A program made the position numbers and the translations under genes. DNA of 64,000 nt, from positions 1 to 64,000 of the forward strand of contig JAUVZD010000012.1 of assembly GCA_030602715.1 (NCBI GenBank), given 5' to 3'. The stretch comes from Candidatus Coatesiibacteriota bacterium. Its GTDB lineage: Bacteria; RBG-13-66-14; B26-G2; JAUVZD01. The notes below the pieces were generated by a model. That model saw nothing but the letters and a program-made list of their open reading frames with translations, had not been told where the DNA came from and ran no database searches. Numbering within the stretch: position 1 is the first letter of the stretch; every line of letters begins with the position of its first letter. Below, one piece after another: positions 33,195 through 42,169 of this stretch.

Positions 33195-33401
33195 AAACCC
33201 TCCCCGGACGATCAGGTATGGTCATCGTTGTAAAACCCGGTCCCTAAACCTACCTCTTGAAGGTAAAATATAGTAAATATTACCACATCAATTGAAAAGA
33301 ATAAAGGGATTTTGTGGGTTGGAGAAAAGAGGGTGTGTTTATCTTCCTATTCACCCTAGCTTATGTAATCAAAAAACCCAACTACGGATTTTCATAAATG
33401 A

Positions 33402-33430
33402 TTCACACCCCAAAGAAAATATGGTAGAAT
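33402..33430 (+). promoter_or_regulatory. Promoter of the interrupted propeller lipoprotein
   Basis: TTCACA, 17-bp spacer, TAGAAT; each five of six to consensus, about 50 bases before the start. Confidence 0.6.
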
Positions 33431-33481
33431 AAGTGTGAAGAACAAGTTAAAAATAAAATTGATAAACGGAGGTGATGAGTT

Positions 33482-34417
33482 ATGAAGAAATTTATAATCT
33501 CGCTGGTGATAGTAGCATTCGGGTCGGTGTTGTGTTGTGATACTGAGCAACCCGGAGATGTGGAAAGGCTTATTTCAACAAATGATGGTTACTCATGCGG
33601 GCCCTTTGATGTATCCGATGACGGCACTCAGATCGTTTTTTTAGACTATAAAAGTGCCGATGTTCCCTATTCCTGAATTACCATTACCATACATCTATTC
33701 CACATCGGTTCGGGTGTGTTTGAGATGCTACCTGGAAGTGATGATTTAGTGGATTTTGGCTGTCCAAAGTTCTCGCCGGATGCCAAAAAAATAGCTTGCT
33801 TTGGATATTCTCGCTCCACTTCTGAGGTAGGGATTTTCTTATATGACCTTGAGCTTAAAAATGGATTCCAGTTTTTAAGCCCTACGGGATACTTATCAGA
33901 ATATCTGGACTGGTCGCCCGACGGTGAATGGATTGCTTATTCTTCCGTCGTTTTTGATTACAAGAGCTACGAGTGTGACATATATAAAATCCGCCCCGAC
34001 GGCACAGATAATCAATTACTATGGGATGGGGCTAAATTCTCCGAAGAATTCACCATTCAGGGGTTAAACTGGAGCGACGACGGCAAATATATTGCCATCG
34101 GGACAGAAGAATATGTCCCCGGTGCGGTCACCTGTAATCGCTGTATCCTACTCATAAATTCTGATGGCAGCGGCAAGCACAAAATTCTAGTACCACCGGA
34201 AAAAAGCGGCGCTTACCCGGAATTCGATTCAACAGGGGAAAATGTGTTGTTTGTAAGATATGGAGGTCCCTGGCAGCGATTTGGTATTGAGCAGGTAGAT
34301 TTCACAGGCGGGAATGAGGAGATGATAGTTGAGGGCATGTATCCGACAACATATCCCGGTTCTCCGTATATCTACTTTGAAAAAGAATATGAAATCTGGA
34401 GATATCGGATGTATTAG
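33482..34417 (+). pseudogene. TolB-like WD40 lipoprotein interrupted by an in-frame TGA
   Basis: A good ribosome site (GGAGGTGATG) leads to MKKFIISLVIVAFGSVLCC, a lipoprotein-type signal, and the first propeller strand. The frame stops at TGA 33674-33676. The same frame reopens directly and runs to 34417 with TolB-like blades (CPKFSPDAKKIACF, LDWSPDGEWIAYSS, LNWSDDGKYIAIG). Between 33665 and 33705 a neighbouring frame reads PELPLPYIY, so two compensating indels are as likely as one point mutation. Related intact genes lie at 47872 and 48885. Either it is a pseudogene or the assembly has an error. Confidence 0.7.
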
Positions 34418-34527
34418 TGGGCGTTGGAGATAAATCTTGATATAATTATTTGGCGAAAGGCTATTTGCTGAGAATTAACATCACTTTTTAAATAATAATC
34501 CTCGCCTTCTATCATTAAAATCCTTTC

Positions 34528-34556
34528 TTGACATCTTGACTGCTTTAGGTTAATAT
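34528..34556 (+). promoter_or_regulatory. Promoter of the small outer-membrane barrel
   Basis: Perfect TTGACA, 17-bp spacer, TAATAT, 24 bases before the start codon. Confidence 0.65.
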
Positions 34557-34579
34557 TTAGTTAAAGGAGGTGAATTTCA

Positions 34580-35182
34580 ATGAGAACACTTATCGCTTTA
34601 ACGCTTATGGGGTCATTACTTCTAACCCTAACTAGCACAGTTTGCGCTACCAATTTAAGATTCGGAATTACCATCGGAACTAAAATACCAGCAGGGCTTT
34701 ATCGCCAACACTGGAATTGTTCTCCTTCTGTATGGGGCTATCTTCTTATTGGATTTAGTCCTTATGTTGATGGGGAATTTTTTGCAGGAATATCAATGCC
34801 TAGTGAAGGGGGGCTATGGGCGTCGGGAGCGAAATTACATACTTACCAATTAGGAGGAGGAGTGCGAGTAAACCCCCCATTAAAAAATCCTTTCCGTCCT
34901 TACATCACAGGTGGTCTCGGGATGTATTCCTATAAAGCGGATAAAGAAATACATCTTCCTTGTGAATGGACCTGCGGATATTCAGTGGAGAGATGGAATA
35001 AACTCTGCATATATTTCGGCGGCGGTCTCAAATATAACCTTACCCAGAGTTTGGGGATTGATATTCCCATCAGGCTCAATATCATCCTCAACAAAGTAGC
35101 AAAGGACGACCACGACGATTCCACTAATACTAACTGGAAGTTCCTCACACTTGGTGGGGGCATCACCATTGGGTTGTTCTGA
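34580..35182 (+). CDS. Small outer-membrane beta-barrel protein
   Basis: The 200-residue protein has a signal peptide ending in VCA and alternating hydrophobic strands with Gly and aromatic ends (FRPYITGGLGMYSY, LCIYFGGGLKYNLT). It ends in FLTLGGGITIGLF, with a terminal Phe as in many outer-membrane proteins. It is similar in layout to the barrel at 41323 (shared GGG strand near the C terminus). AAAGGAGG precedes the ATG. Confidence 0.75.
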   Translation: MRTLIALTLMGSLLLTLTSTVCATNLRFGITIGTKIPAGLYRQHWNCSPSVWGYLLIGFSPYVDGEFFAGISMPSEGGLWASGAKLHTYQLGGGVRVNPPLKNPFRPYITGGLGMYSYKADKEIHLPCEWTCGYSVERWNKLCIYFGGGLKYNLTQSLGIDIPIRLNIILNKVAKDDHDDSTNTNWKFLTLGGGITIGLF

Positions 35183-35231
35183 TAAAATGTATTTTCCAAA
35201 AATAAAACCCCCCAAATCAGCTCCCATAAGA

Positions 35232-35258
35232 AAGCCCCCCGCCTCTGGCGGGGGGCTT
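35232..35258. terminator. Bidirectional terminator between convergent genes
   Basis: AAGCCCCCCGCC/GGCGGGGGGCTT, a 12-bp stem with a TCT-type loop. T-runs follow on the plus (TTTAAT) and minus (TTTCTT) sides. Confidence 0.8.
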
Positions 35259-35289
35259 TAATCATTTCCATCTCGCTTCAGCGGTTCAA

Positions 35290-36705
35290 CTACTTAATGT
35301 TTTCCCTATACTTGGTCTTCTTGTAGGCGTCGTAGTCCATCTCCTTGCGTAGCTCGCTCAGTTTTTCTTCGGTGAGACCGGCGCCGCCACCCAACACCTC
35401 GGCGGTGGAGTCCAGACCACCAAGTTCAGAGGAGATGGCGCCCGGAGCGCTTATCCCACGTTCCTCATAACGGAGGGATATCTTATCGCTTGTGGAAGCT
35501 AAAAGCTCCTCCGCACCGCTGACATCACCTCTCTTGAGCAGTCTCTGAGCCATCTGCTTGGTCTCCTGCGCGAGCATATAATTGACCGTGTTGAAGACAT
35601 TGACGTTCCGCCCTTGCTCCACATCCTCCACACTGTCGGTGAAGGTCAGGTATATGCCCCGGCTCTCCTCCAACTTCTCCTCCTCTATCCCTTCCTCCCG
35701 GGAGATATCGGTGTAGCGTAAGGTGACCGAACCGAGCTCCATCTTGCCGGTCTCCTCCCGGGCGGCGATATCCAGCTCCATAACTACCCAACGCTCCTCC
35801 CCGCTCTGGAGTTTACCCAAATCCACATGGTAGAGCCCTTCGTCAATCTCCCGGAACTGCTGACCGAAGACCTTTAGCAAATCAATTCCCCTCTGCAGGC
35901 GGATTATTAACCCCGCATCCTTGGCTACCGCCTTTGCCAGCCGATCAAACTCATTGGCATAGATATCGGGAATCTCCTGTGGCTCGGCGATGTAGTAGTA
36001 GTCCCCGCTTGCCTCCTCGCTTATGCCCCGCATAATGTCCTCGTCGTAGTCCAAGCCAACACCAATTGTAGAAACTGTGACTTCCTCCTCCTGGAAACCG
36101 AAAACCAGCTTGCGCAAGCCATACTCGTCACTTATCCCCCGATTTGCCAGTCCATCGGAGAGCAGTATGATGTGGTTGATCGCCCCTTCTCCGGCTCTGG
36201 AGGCGACCTGCTCAAAGCCCTCCGAGAGCCCCCCGCTCATATTGGTCCACCCCTTGGCGGCAACGAAGTCCAGCTTGTCCTTCAACAACTCTTTGTCCTT
36301 GACCTCACCCTGGGTGAAGATCACCTCCACATCCGTGGAATATGTTACCACTGAAAGGGAATCTTGAGGGGTCAGTTTGTCAATGAGATAGGAGGCTGCC
36401 TGCTTCACATAGTCCAGCTTACCCCCGGTCAGCATGGAGCCGGAGCTGTCTACCACCAGGGAAAGGTTCAGGGGCTGACGGCTCTCCTTATCCAGTTGCT
36501 GAGCGATGATGTCCACCTCCACATAGAGCGTATTCTCCTGGTTGATTAAGGCGTATTCGTTCTCCTGCTTGAGCGCCAGGGCAAGGGGACCTTTAGGTTG
36601 TTTCACGGTAACCTCTATAAAATCCTCCTTTTTACAACCCAGAGGTGAAATCAGAAGCCCAATCACCAGCAAGCATAAAAGTGAAGGCGTTAAATATCTA
36701 TACAT
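35290..36705 (-). CDS. von Willebrand factor A domain lipoprotein
   Basis: The 471-residue protein has a lipoprotein-like signal (Cys24 in SPLGC). A VWA domain spans about residues 80-250, with the complete MIDAS motif D86-S-S-G-S, Thr in WTNMSGGL and SDG. It resembles YfbK-type secreted VWA proteins. The C-terminal part predicts beta strands and a helix ending in a Lys-rich tail. VWA domains bind partners through a metal ion; the partner is unknown. AGGAGG precedes the ATG. Confidence 0.88.
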   Translation of the reverse strand: MYRYLTPSLLCLLVIGLLISPLGCKKEDFIEVTVKQPKGPLALALKQENEYALINQENTLYVEVDIIAQQLDKESRQPLNLSLVVDSSGSMLTGGKLDYVKQAASYLIDKLTPQDSLSVVTYSTDVEVIFTQGEVKDKELLKDKLDFVAAKGWTNMSGGLSEGFEQVASRAGEGAINHIILLSDGLANRGISDEYGLRKLVFGFQEEEVTVSTIGVGLDYDEDIMRGISEEASGDYYYIAEPQEIPDIYANEFDRLAKAVAKDAGLIIRLQRGIDLLKVFGQQFREIDEGLYHVDLGKLQSGEERWVVMELDIAAREETGKMELGSVTLRYTDISREEGIEEEKLEESRGIYLTFTDSVEDVEQGRNVNVFNTVNYMLAQETKQMAQRLLKRGDVSGAEELLASTSDKISLRYEERGISAPGAISSELGGLDSTAEVLGGGAGLTEEKLSELRKEMDYDAYKKTKYRENIK

Positions 36706-36857
36706 AATGACCTCCTGCGATGAGGGGATAAATATACTGCCCGACCTTTCGGAAACAGCTTGGATTGGAGAGGATGTAATAATCCTTTCCCTTATCTTAA
36801 TAACGACAACTCAGGAAAACATAGGGTTTAACCGAAAGTGCGAGCACCCGGTCAGTT

Positions 36858-37058
36858 CTAAGTGGGCGGTTTCGGCTGAGGTACGATGACGCTGATAGTG
36901 AATCCCTTGTCCTGAGCGCTCTCCAGTTCTACAGTTTGCCTGGTGTTGACTACATGCTCTCTAAAAATGTTCGCTATTCCCACAATACCTCTCCCAAAAT
37001 AGTTTACATAACTAAAAAAGAGTATATAAGGTAGATTACCCAAAGTCAAGTAGCCCAC
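36858..37058 (-). pseudogene. Possible remnant of a histidine kinase ATPase domain
   Basis: The 66-codon frame contains FGRGIVGIANIFREHVV followed by TVELESAQDKGFTISVIVPQP. This follows the end of a HATPase domain (G-x-G-x-GLA, then V-x-S-x-x-GKG-x-x-F-x-I-x-L-P), with altered Gly residues. There is no plausible start region. The match is short and could be chance. Confidence 0.25.
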
Positions 37059-37112
37059 TCAATTTCTACCAATTTATATACAAAACGATCAATCCACAGC
37101 CCGATAAAGGGC

Positions 37113-37141
37113 TTGACAGGGATAGATTCGGTTTATATCCT
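37113..37141 (+). promoter_or_regulatory. Promoter of the B12-type radical SAM gene
   Basis: Perfect TTGACA, 17-bp spacer, TATCCT, the same pair of hexamers as at 54074-54102. Confidence 0.6.
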
Positions 37142-37197
37142 ATAAGCGCCAAATGATCTCTCGGAAACTTAAAAGAATCGCAGAATTTAGGAAAACT

Positions 37198-38634
37198 ATG
37201 CGCATAACCCTGCTGAATCCGCCCTTCAAAGGTCGTTTCTCCCGCGCTTCACGGAGTCCGGCGGTTGCCAAGAGCGGGACACTCTACTTTCCAATCTGGC
37301 TGGCTTATGCTACCGGCGCTCTGGAGAAAGCCGGTTTCCAGGTCCAGCTCATTGACAGTCCGGCACGAGGATATTCACCCGATAATACCATCTCCCTGGT
37401 CAAAGGGTTTAATCCCCATCTGGTGGTGGTGGATACCACTACCCCCAGCATCCATTCCGACCTGGCGATTAGCGGTGCGATAAAGAGCACCCTGCCCGAA
37501 GCCCATCTATGCCTGGTGGGGACACACGCTTCCGTCCTCCCCGAGGAGGTGCTCTCGGAATGCCCGTCGGCAGATTCCGTCGCCCGCAAGGAGTATGACT
37601 ACACCCTGCGAGAACTTGCACAGAATCTTGCCGGGGGCGTTGGGGTAGATGGGGTCGCCGGAATAAGCTATCGCCGGGAGGGAAAAATTATCCACAACCC
37701 GGACCGCAAGATGATAGAAGACCTGGACGCCCTACCCCTGGTCGCCGAGGTTTACCGCCGACATCTGGTGGTGGAAGACTACTTCTTCGCCGCCGCTCGC
37801 TATCCCATGTCCATGATGATCACCGGGCGGGGTTGTCCCCACAGATGCATCTTCTGTCTCTATCCCCAGACATTTCACGGGCGCAGATACCGACTTAGAA
37901 GCGCTGAGAATGTAGCCGAGGAGTTTGCCTATACCGCCAAAGAACTTCCCCAGGTGCGGGAGGTGGTCATTGAGGACGACACCTTCTCCGCCAATCGGGA
38001 GAGAATGCGGGCAATCGCCCGCCTGCTGATAGATGCCGGCAATCGGCTCCCCTGGTCGGCAAATGTGCGGGTAAATCTGGACTTTGAAACCATGGTCTTA
38101 CTGAGAGCTTGCGGATGCCGTCTGCTCATCGTCGGCTATGAAGCAGGCGACTCCCGGATACTCAGAAACATGCACAAAGGTATCACCCTGGAGCAGATGG
38201 AGGAGTTCGCCCGTTCCGCCAGGCGAGCCGGTCTTCTGGTGCACGGTTGTTTTATGGCTGGAAACCCCGGCGAGGACCGTCGCACCCTCTCCGCCACCTT
38301 ACGCCTGGCGCTGAAGCTCTCCCCGGATACCGCCCAGTTCTTCCCGGTAATGGCTTACCCCGGAACCGAAGCTTATCGCTGGGCAGAAGAAAGGGGCTAT
38401 CTTCTGGCGGATGACTTCGCCCAATGGTGCACCCCGCAGGGCCTTCACTCCACCATCATACGCACCGAGCACCTCACTCCGGATGAGTTGGTGCGCTTCT
38501 GCGATTATGCCCGCCGAATCTATTATCTTCGCCCCCGCTACTTGGCTTACAAACTATGGCAGTCGCTCTCCCGAGCGGAGGAGAGACGCCGTAACCTAAA
38601 AGCCCTGCGAACCTTTCTGAGACACCTCTTTTAA
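37198..38634 (+). CDS. B12-binding-domain radical SAM protein
   Basis: The 478-residue protein begins MRITLLNPPF, typical of the cobalamin-binding fold, which extends to about residue 150. The radical SAM domain follows, with RGCPHRCIFC (CX3CX2C), VVIEDDTFSANRERM and GYEAGDSRILRNM. A C-terminal helical part follows. This class includes P-methylases and hopanoid- or lipid-modifying enzymes; the residues that would bind cobalamin are not obvious (no clear DXHXXG), and the substrate is unknown. ATG 37198 has AGGA upstream; an ATG at 37153 lies too close to the promoter. Confidence 0.85.
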   Translation: MRITLLNPPFKGRFSRASRSPAVAKSGTLYFPIWLAYATGALEKAGFQVQLIDSPARGYSPDNTISLVKGFNPHLVVVDTTTPSIHSDLAISGAIKSTLPEAHLCLVGTHASVLPEEVLSECPSADSVARKEYDYTLRELAQNLAGGVGVDGVAGISYRREGKIIHNPDRKMIEDLDALPLVAEVYRRHLVVEDYFFAAARYPMSMMITGRGCPHRCIFCLYPQTFHGRRYRLRSAENVAEEFAYTAKELPQVREVVIEDDTFSANRERMRAIARLLIDAGNRLPWSANVRVNLDFETMVLLRACGCRLLIVGYEAGDSRILRNMHKGITLEQMEEFARSARRAGLLVHGCFMAGNPGEDRRTLSATLRLALKLSPDTAQFFPVMAYPGTEAYRWAEERGYLLADDFAQWCTPQGLHSTIIRTEHLTPDELVRFCDYARRIYYLRPRYLAYKLWQSLSRAEERRRNLKALRTFLRHLF

Positions 38635-38867
38635 TCGCAGAGGCATTCCACTAAATCCGAAAAAACACATTCACAACAAGAATCTTATGATAGAATTTCT
38701 TTGTCAGCTTTCATACAAGATGAGGCATCTAGGGAAAAGATGGCGGAGGGATAAAAAGAGATATAAAGAATTATATCTATCATTTTTCTCTTGAAAAATA
38801 GAATATAAGATAGTATTTTTATCATAGATGTACCAAGCGAGGTTAACCCCTAGCAGAGGTAGAGGCG

Positions 38868-39938
38868 GTGAGTCTTGACGGCTCATTGGAGGATTTTGGT
38901 CTCTCCGATGTACTCCAATTGATACACATCGGAAAGAGAACAGGTGTGCTCACCGTAACCAAAAACGGTGATATAGCTAAGGTTTATTTTCAGGACGGCG
39001 AAGCGGTTCACGCCACCCTCAATGAGGAGGTCGGTGAGCCCGCTGTCTTCCAACTCTTCAACTGGACAAAAGGGACTTTCCACTTTGAGACCCAGATCAT
39101 TCCCTCCCCAAAGACCATCACCCTCGGCAGTCAGAATCTCATCCTTGAGGCAACCCGCCATATTGACGAGTGGGTAAAACTGCGCACCCTCATCCCCTCA
39201 AGGAATACGGTCCTGGGATTTAGCCCCAATCCCCGTGAGGGCTCGGAGAACATTACCTTGGAGCCCCATGAGTGGCGAATTTTATCTCTGGTTGACGGAA
39301 GGCGCACGGTGACCAAAATCGCCGAGCTTTCCGGCTTTAACGAGTTGAAGACCGTCAAGATTCTTTATGGGCTCGTCTCCTCGGGCTTGTTGGAGGTAGT
39401 TGAAGAGGAGGCGGTGGTAGATAAGAAGAAAATAGAAGAGGCTTTAGAGGAGGAGAAGGGCGCTCTTCTGGGTTTCCTTACTAAGGTCGGCGGTGCATTT
39501 GCTAGAGGTGGAGGTGAAGCCCTGGAGGAGGAGTTTAAAACCAAGATTGGAATAGTGGTCCACTTCTTGAATAAGTATATACAGAATATTTCCCAATCGA
39601 ACGAACTATACAACCCGGTAAAACTGCCCTGGAAGTTGGAAAAGAAGGTAAAGGAGATGGTGGCGGAGAACTATCTGGTCAACGAACTGGTAGTCAAAGA
39701 CGGCGCATTTGATGTGCGGGAGACCGAGCGCAATACCAACCACCTTGACGAGCTGTCCAAACAGGAGATTTTGCGCAGCCTCTCCAGGCTGATAGACGAG
39801 ATATTTAATATCTCCATAAAACAGTCCAATAAATTGGCGGCAATTCGCAGATATGAATCCATCTATGAGAAAATCTTCTGCGAGGGACGAGCTCCCGCCG
39901 ACCTCGGCTTGGAAGCATTCATTGCGTCCAAAGGTTAG
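38868..39938 (+). CDS. DUF4388 (PATAN-type) domain protein
   Basis: The 356-residue protein opens with the DUF4388 pattern: SLDGSLEDFGLSDVLQLIHIGKRTGVLTV, VYFQDGEAVHA and GTFHFE (to about residue 90). A winged-helix-like middle follows (EWRILSLVDGRRTVTKIAELSGF), then helical regions to the end. DUF4388 proteins are linked to two-component and gliding regulation in other bacteria. The start is GTG 38868 after an AGAGG site. No regulator gene is adjacent. Confidence 0.8.
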   Translation: MSLDGSLEDFGLSDVLQLIHIGKRTGVLTVTKNGDIAKVYFQDGEAVHATLNEEVGEPAVFQLFNWTKGTFHFETQIIPSPKTITLGSQNLILEATRHIDEWVKLRTLIPSRNTVLGFSPNPREGSENITLEPHEWRILSLVDGRRTVTKIAELSGFNELKTVKILYGLVSSGLLEVVEEEAVVDKKKIEEALEEEKGALLGFLTKVGGAFARGGGEALEEEFKTKIGIVVHFLNKYIQNISQSNELYNPVKLPWKLEKKVKEMVAENYLVNELVVKDGAFDVRETERNTNHLDELSKQEILRSLSRLIDEIFNISIKQSNKLAAIRRYESIYEKIFCEGRAPADLGLEAFIASKG

Positions 39939-39979
39939 CTGAAAGCCAGCTGGATGGACCTGTAGATGCATATATTAGC

Positions 39980-40008
39980 AAAACGCCGGACGAGACCGGC
40001 GTTTTTTT
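39980..40008 (+). terminator. Terminator of the DUF4388 gene
   Basis: AAAACGCCGG/CCGGCGTTTT stem with a six-base loop, followed by TTTTTTT. It is symmetric enough to end the minus-strand SNase-like gene too. Confidence 0.85.
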
Positions 40009-40032
40009 GTATATCTAAATTTTCCCCCAACC

Positions 40033-40530
40033 CTACTCCTCAAAGAGCTCCCCCGGTTCCCATTCCTCCCAGATTCCTGTGCCCTCCTGCCGGGCTATCT
40101 TCTCATACTCAAACCAGGCTTTGGGGTCTATCTGTGAGTTGGCTATGGGCATAACCCGAGCATAGCCCAACTGCACCATCTCAATATTCAGGTTGACCCA
40201 ACGACCCTCATTCTTATAATAGACCACCGCCCGAATATGACCGAGCTCGTCAACCGGCGAGATGCCGTCCACATCCAGCATTATCCTCTGCTCCTCCACC
40301 CGCTCTTTAACATATTCCTCGGCTGGTTTGTAATATTTGTTGTCCTCAGAGATCTCCGTAAGCCCGAGCAGTCTTACCAAGCCGAAAAGCTCGCTCTCTA
40401 TCAACACCGGCGATAAAACCGCAAGCCCCACATCCTCTATGGGCAAAAAGTTCTCCTCGCCGACGGACCCGACCGGCATGCTTGTGCAGATAATTAAGAA
40501 GAGAATAAATGATATAGGTGTCTTGAACAT
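40033..40530 (-). CDS. Secreted SNase-like (thermonuclease fold) protein
   Basis: The 165-residue protein has a signal peptide and the late half of the staphylococcal nuclease fold: IRAVVYY, RWVNLNIEMVQLGYARV and a final helix ending in GIW. VRLLGLTE stands where nucleases have VRLIGIDTPE. The catalytic Asp/Arg/Glu set is not preserved: there is no DGDT, and DELGHIRAVVY replaces D-x-x-GR-x-L-AYV. It is probably a non-catalytic member, perhaps binding nucleic acid or protein in the periplasm. Confidence 0.65.
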   Translation of the reverse strand: MFKTPISFILFLIICTSMPVGSVGEENFLPIEDVGLAVLSPVLIESELFGLVRLLGLTEISEDNKYYKPAEEYVKERVEEQRIMLDVDGISPVDELGHIRAVVYYKNEGRWVNLNIEMVQLGYARVMPIANSQIDPKAWFEYEKIARQEGTGIWEEWEPGELFEE

Positions 40531-40622
40531 CTAAAGCCAACCATCCTCTCAATCTTAAGTGGAATCAGGGAAAGGAGAGCATCCAACCCTCGTTGACACT
40601 TAATGAGCGGGGCAAGTGCCGC

Positions 40623-41081
40623 TTAGACCCGACGGTAGCGTCCTTCCACATAGTTTGAAAACTCCTCGTCCCTTTGAGCCATCTCCAGCCGCAGAATGAA
40701 TTCATCGTTGGATATCTTCTTATAGATGCGGCGAATGAGCACCCCGGGGGGGAAGTTTTCGCCGGACTCCATCAGGAATGATACCTGACTCTCGTCATCG
40801 GTGAAACTACCGTAGGAGAGTTCCACGGTCCCCTCACTGTTGAACCAGCGAGCCACATAGAGTTTACGACCCTCATCATAGCTGAAGATACCGAAATCGG
40901 AATGAACTGCTTTGCCGTTGGATTTGGCGACACTCTTCTCCAAGATGAAGAATCCGTTCAACTCCAAGGTGTATTCAGCATCCTCCTCCCAGGAAAAATC
41001 CACCGCCTCTCCGGTGCCCTTCCACTTACCCACCACAAAAAGTAATGGTGTGAGAGGAGTGTCAATGGCATCCATCTTCAT
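40623..41081 (-). CDS. DUF1579/nitrobindin-like beta-barrel protein
   Basis: The 152-residue protein has no signal peptide. LLFVVGKWKGTGEAV at the start, strand-rich middle with HSDFGIFSYDEGRKLYVARWFNSEG, and an even pattern of strands suggest a lipocalin-like barrel of the DUF1579 or nitrobindin (THAP4-like) kind. Those bind small molecules or haem. A haem ligand His is not evident. AGGAGG precedes the ATG. Its 5' leader is partly shared with the barrel gene at 41323. Confidence 0.6.
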   Translation of the reverse strand: MKMDAIDTPLTPLLFVVGKWKGTGEAVDFSWEEDAEYTLELNGFFILEKSVAKSNGKAVHSDFGIFSYDEGRKLYVARWFNSEGTVELSYGSFTDDESQVSFLMESGENFPPGVLIRRIYKKISNDEFILRLEMAQRDEEFSNYVEGRYRRV

Positions 41082-41097
41082 ATCCCCACCTCCTGAG

Positions 41098-41114
41098 GGA
41101 TGGTCAATCCAAAA
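41098..41114 (-). repeat. Shared leader element, copy A
   Basis: On the minus strand TTTTGGATTGACCATCC, containing GGAT-N5-ATCC dyad symmetry, lies just upstream of the ribosome site of the DUF1579-like gene. An identical copy is at 41948-41964. Confidence 0.6.
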
Positions 41115-41142
41115 GCGAAAAGAGCTTATATTTTATGCGAAT

Positions 41143-41172
41143 ATATAAGGATAACATATAAAATGCTGTCAA
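41143..41172 (-). promoter_or_regulatory. Promoter of the DUF1579-like gene
   Basis: TTGACA (41172-41167), 18-bp spacer, TTATAT (41148-41143) on the minus strand. Confidence 0.5.
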
Positions 41173-41273
41173 GTCAACTGTCAGAAGTAGATTAGGGGAA
41201 AATAACCCACCCACAATTCAGGAGCTACTGACACACTCTACATAACATTCAAGTTCCGCGCCTTAAAAAACCA

Positions 41274-41302
41274 TAAAAAAAGCTCCGGATGAGACCGGAG
41301 CT
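41274..41302 (-). terminator. Terminator of the barrel gene
   Basis: AGCTCCGG/CCGGAGCT stem with a six-base loop; TTTTTTT follows on the minus strand. Confidence 0.8.
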
Positions 41303-41322
41303 TTAAACGAAAAAACGAAAGA

Positions 41323-41904
41323 TTACATTACAGTGTAGCCGATACCTCCGCCTAAGGTCATGAACATCCACTTGCTGACCTCTTTGGTATCCATTGTGTA
41401 CTTATCGTCGCCCAACATCACGATGTTGAGCTTGGTGCCGAAGTTGATGCAGAGCTTGTCGCTGATGAAGTAGTCCATACCACCGCCGAAGTAGAAGCCA
41501 GGCTTGTTGTAGGATTCGTCAACGCCACTGTTCTTGACCTTCATTAGGTAGAAGCCGCCACCACCGCCGGCATAGGGCACAAATGCTCCGCCGGAGATGA
41601 TGTTGTAGCGAACGCCGAAGGTGATAGGAATAATGGTCATCTTGAAGGCGCCTTCCGCAGCACCTTCCATAGCCTTGCTCTTCATTCCAAGATAGTAGCC
41701 AAAGTTCACATCAATACCCAAGTACGGAAGGACCCCGATGGTAGCACCACCACCAAAACCATAGCCCAGTTTGACCATATCAGCGAGGTCTCCAAGTGGC
41801 AGAAGGATTCCGCCACCACCACCGACAGTTAAGCCAATGGCAAGGGCGTTTCCCGCCATGCCGATGACGGCTAGAGCCGTAATGGCAACAATAAGCTTCT
41901 TCAT
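41323..41904 (-). CDS. Outer-membrane beta-barrel protein
   Basis: The 193-residue protein has a signal peptide ending in NALA, then Gly-rich beta strands (TVGGGGGILLPLGDLADMVKLGYGFGGG, YAGGGGGFYLMKV). It finishes with WMFMTLGGGIGYTVM. It resembles OmpW/OmpA-like eight-stranded barrels found in outer membranes. AAGGAGG precedes the ATG. It has its own promoter and terminator and a long leader of about 170 bases. Confidence 0.78.
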   Translation of the reverse strand: MKKLIVAITALAVIGMAGNALAIGLTVGGGGGILLPLGDLADMVKLGYGFGGGATIGVLPYLGIDVNFGYYLGMKSKAMEGAAEGAFKMTIIPITFGVRYNIISGGAFVPYAGGGGGFYLMKVKNSGVDESYNKPGFYFGGGMDYFISDKLCINFGTKLNIVMLGDDKYTMDTKEVSKWMFMTLGGGIGYTVM

Positions 41905-41947
41905 TAGTTCATTCCTCCTTAATGATGTTGATTCCTGCTTTTCAAAA

Positions 41948-41964
41948 GGATGGTCAATCCAAAA
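41948..41964 (-). repeat. Shared leader element, copy B
   Basis: Identical 17-base copy of the element at 41098-41114, here in the leader of the barrel gene. A related TTTTGGATGGG lies further up near 42045. Confidence 0.6.
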
Positions 41965-42072
41965 CCTCTAGACTTAACCACCACTTTTGAGAAAGCTCCT
42001 TTTAATCTATACTAGATATTGCTTCTGGCAACCACTATCAGTTACCCATCCAAAACCCTGATATTTTATGAC

Positions 42073-42101
42073 AAGATAACACATAATGCCAATCGTGTCA
42101 A
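42073..42101 (-). promoter_or_regulatory. Promoter of the barrel gene
   Basis: Perfect TTGACA (42101-42096), 17-bp spacer, TATCTT (42078-42073) on the minus strand. CATAAAATAT follows closely, as it does after the promoter at 41143. Confidence 0.55.
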
Positions 42102-42169
42102 GCCTTTTTTTAACCAAATTTTAACACAATTTCTTGGATATTTTCACTCATAACGTTCACTTTTACCCT

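Larger units (their letters stand above)
36706..37197. other. Long gap holding a possible kinase relic and a promoter
   Basis: No intact gene is apparent over these 492 bases. It contains a short minus-strand frame resembling a histidine kinase end (36858-37058) and the promoter of the radical SAM gene (37113-37141). Confidence 0.5.

Noticed and set aside
33674..33676. TGA in the propeller lipoprotein as a selenocysteine codon
   Set aside because: The family has no Cys or selenocysteine at this place, no SECIS-like hairpin is apparent, and a nearby alternative frame points to indels.
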